From Candidatus Cloacimonadota bacterium (GTDB lineage: Bacteria > Cloacimonadota > Cloacimonadia > Cloacimonadales > TCS61), in NCBI GenBank assembly GCA_003647825.1, contig QMNP01000073.1, positions 1 through 7,224 on the forward strand: a stretch of DNA of 7,224 nt. The letters are read 5' to 3'. The notes beneath the pieces are model-generated. The model made no database searches. It was not told the origin of the DNA and was given only the letters and a program-made list of their open reading frames with translations. Positions within the stretch are counted from its first letter, which is position 1. Each line of letters starts with the position of its first letter. Position numbers and translations under genes: made by a program. Below, one piece after another: positions 6,959 to 7,224 of this stretch.

Positions 6959-7224
6959 TATAAACAATTTCACACACCTAAAAACCTTTCGATGGCGCTC
7001 AGTATAGAGGCAGCAGAGATCATGGAACACTTTCAGTGGAAAACAACCGAAGAAAGTAGAGACCTGGACGCTGAAACCTTTAATGAAGTTAAAGACGAGA
7101 TCGGTGATACTTTGGTTTATTTATTGCGTTTATGTGATGAACTGAACATTGATCCGATTAAAGCTGCTAACGATAAAATTCTGAAAAACGCTGAAAAATA
7201 TCCCGTGGAAAAAGCCAAGGGGAA
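6959..7224 (+). pseudogene. MazG/RS21-C6-type nucleotide pyrophosphohydrolase, 5' end broken, 3' end cut by window edge
   Basis: The frame reads YKQFHTPKNLSMALSIEAAE, then IMEHFQW ... VKDEIGDTLVYLLRLCDELNID ... NAEKYPVEKAKG. This matches the family of short (about 110-120 residue) all-alpha NTP pyrophosphohydrolases that cleave dNTPs to dNMP and pyrophosphate. The metal-binding motifs are intact: EAAE at 7007-7018 and EIGD at 7097-7108. The conserved FHTPKNL segment lies upstream of the first usable ATG (6992) and directly after an in-frame TAG at 6956-6958. An in-frame TAA at 6938-6940 precedes that. The ATG at 6926, after aaggg, is in the same frame but gives only MKKL before the TAA. The usual first helix and the Trp before QFH are missing. 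A start at 6992 would have no ribosome-binding site. It is therefore most likely a degraded gene; a sequence error or an active shortened protein are alternatives. About ten C-terminal residues lie beyond the window. Confidence 0.7.

Noticed and set aside
1..7224. CRISPR array, tRNA, rRNA, insertion sequence or phage genes
   Set aside because: I saw no regularly spaced repeats, RNA gene signatures, transposase or phage protein motifs.

Overview
The window is AT-rich bacterial DNA, with strong Shine-Dalgarno sites (AGGAGG or close) before four of five genes. It looks like an uncultured member of the FCB side of the tree, and Candidatus Cloacimonadota is my best guess. The main clue is the C-terminal module of the first protein (PENIQIELLNNNTEIRISWD ... 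YKIYSS ... FFIVTVD). It reads like the fibronectin-type-III-like tails common on secreted proteins of that phylum. This placement is inference; no rRNA is present to confirm it.

Layout, left to right. Bases 17-130 are an imperfect palindromic intergenic repeat whose arms begin gtctttgcga and end gaagcaatct. A secreted subtilisin-family (S8) protease of the CspA-like type follows (183-2129, +), with a complete catalytic triad. After 96 bases comes a tight two-gene operon, tldD-tldE (2226-4948, +), encoding the TldD/TldE (PmbA) metalloprotease heterodimer. The zinc-site TldD subunit is first, and the tldD stop codon lies inside the ribosome-binding region of tldE. An apparently bidirectional Rho-independent terminator (about 4997-5029) closes this block and separates it from two leftward genes. 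These are an exported protein joining a CsgG/TolB-N-like domain to a probable small outer-membrane beta-barrel (6006-5074, -), and a cytoplasmic all-helical TerB-like protein (6799-6212, -). At the right edge, divergent from the TerB-like gene, lies the 3' part of a MazG/RS21-C6-type nucleotide pyrophosphohydrolase. Its conserved core is intact up to the window end, but its 5' end is broken by in-frame stop codons.

Functionally, the left two thirds is a proteolysis neighbourhood: one exported serine protease and one cytoplasmic metalloprotease pair that in other bacteria trims unfolded or modified peptides such as microcin B17 precursor and the CcdA antitoxin. No peptide substrate gene is visible here. 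The right third holds envelope and stress-type genes with no clear link to the proteases. I see no rRNA, tRNA, CRISPR array, transposase, phage gene or clear novel defence system. The most unusual items are the palindromic repeat running into the protease leader, the CsgG-like/beta-barrel architecture, and the 5'-degraded pyrophosphohydrolase.
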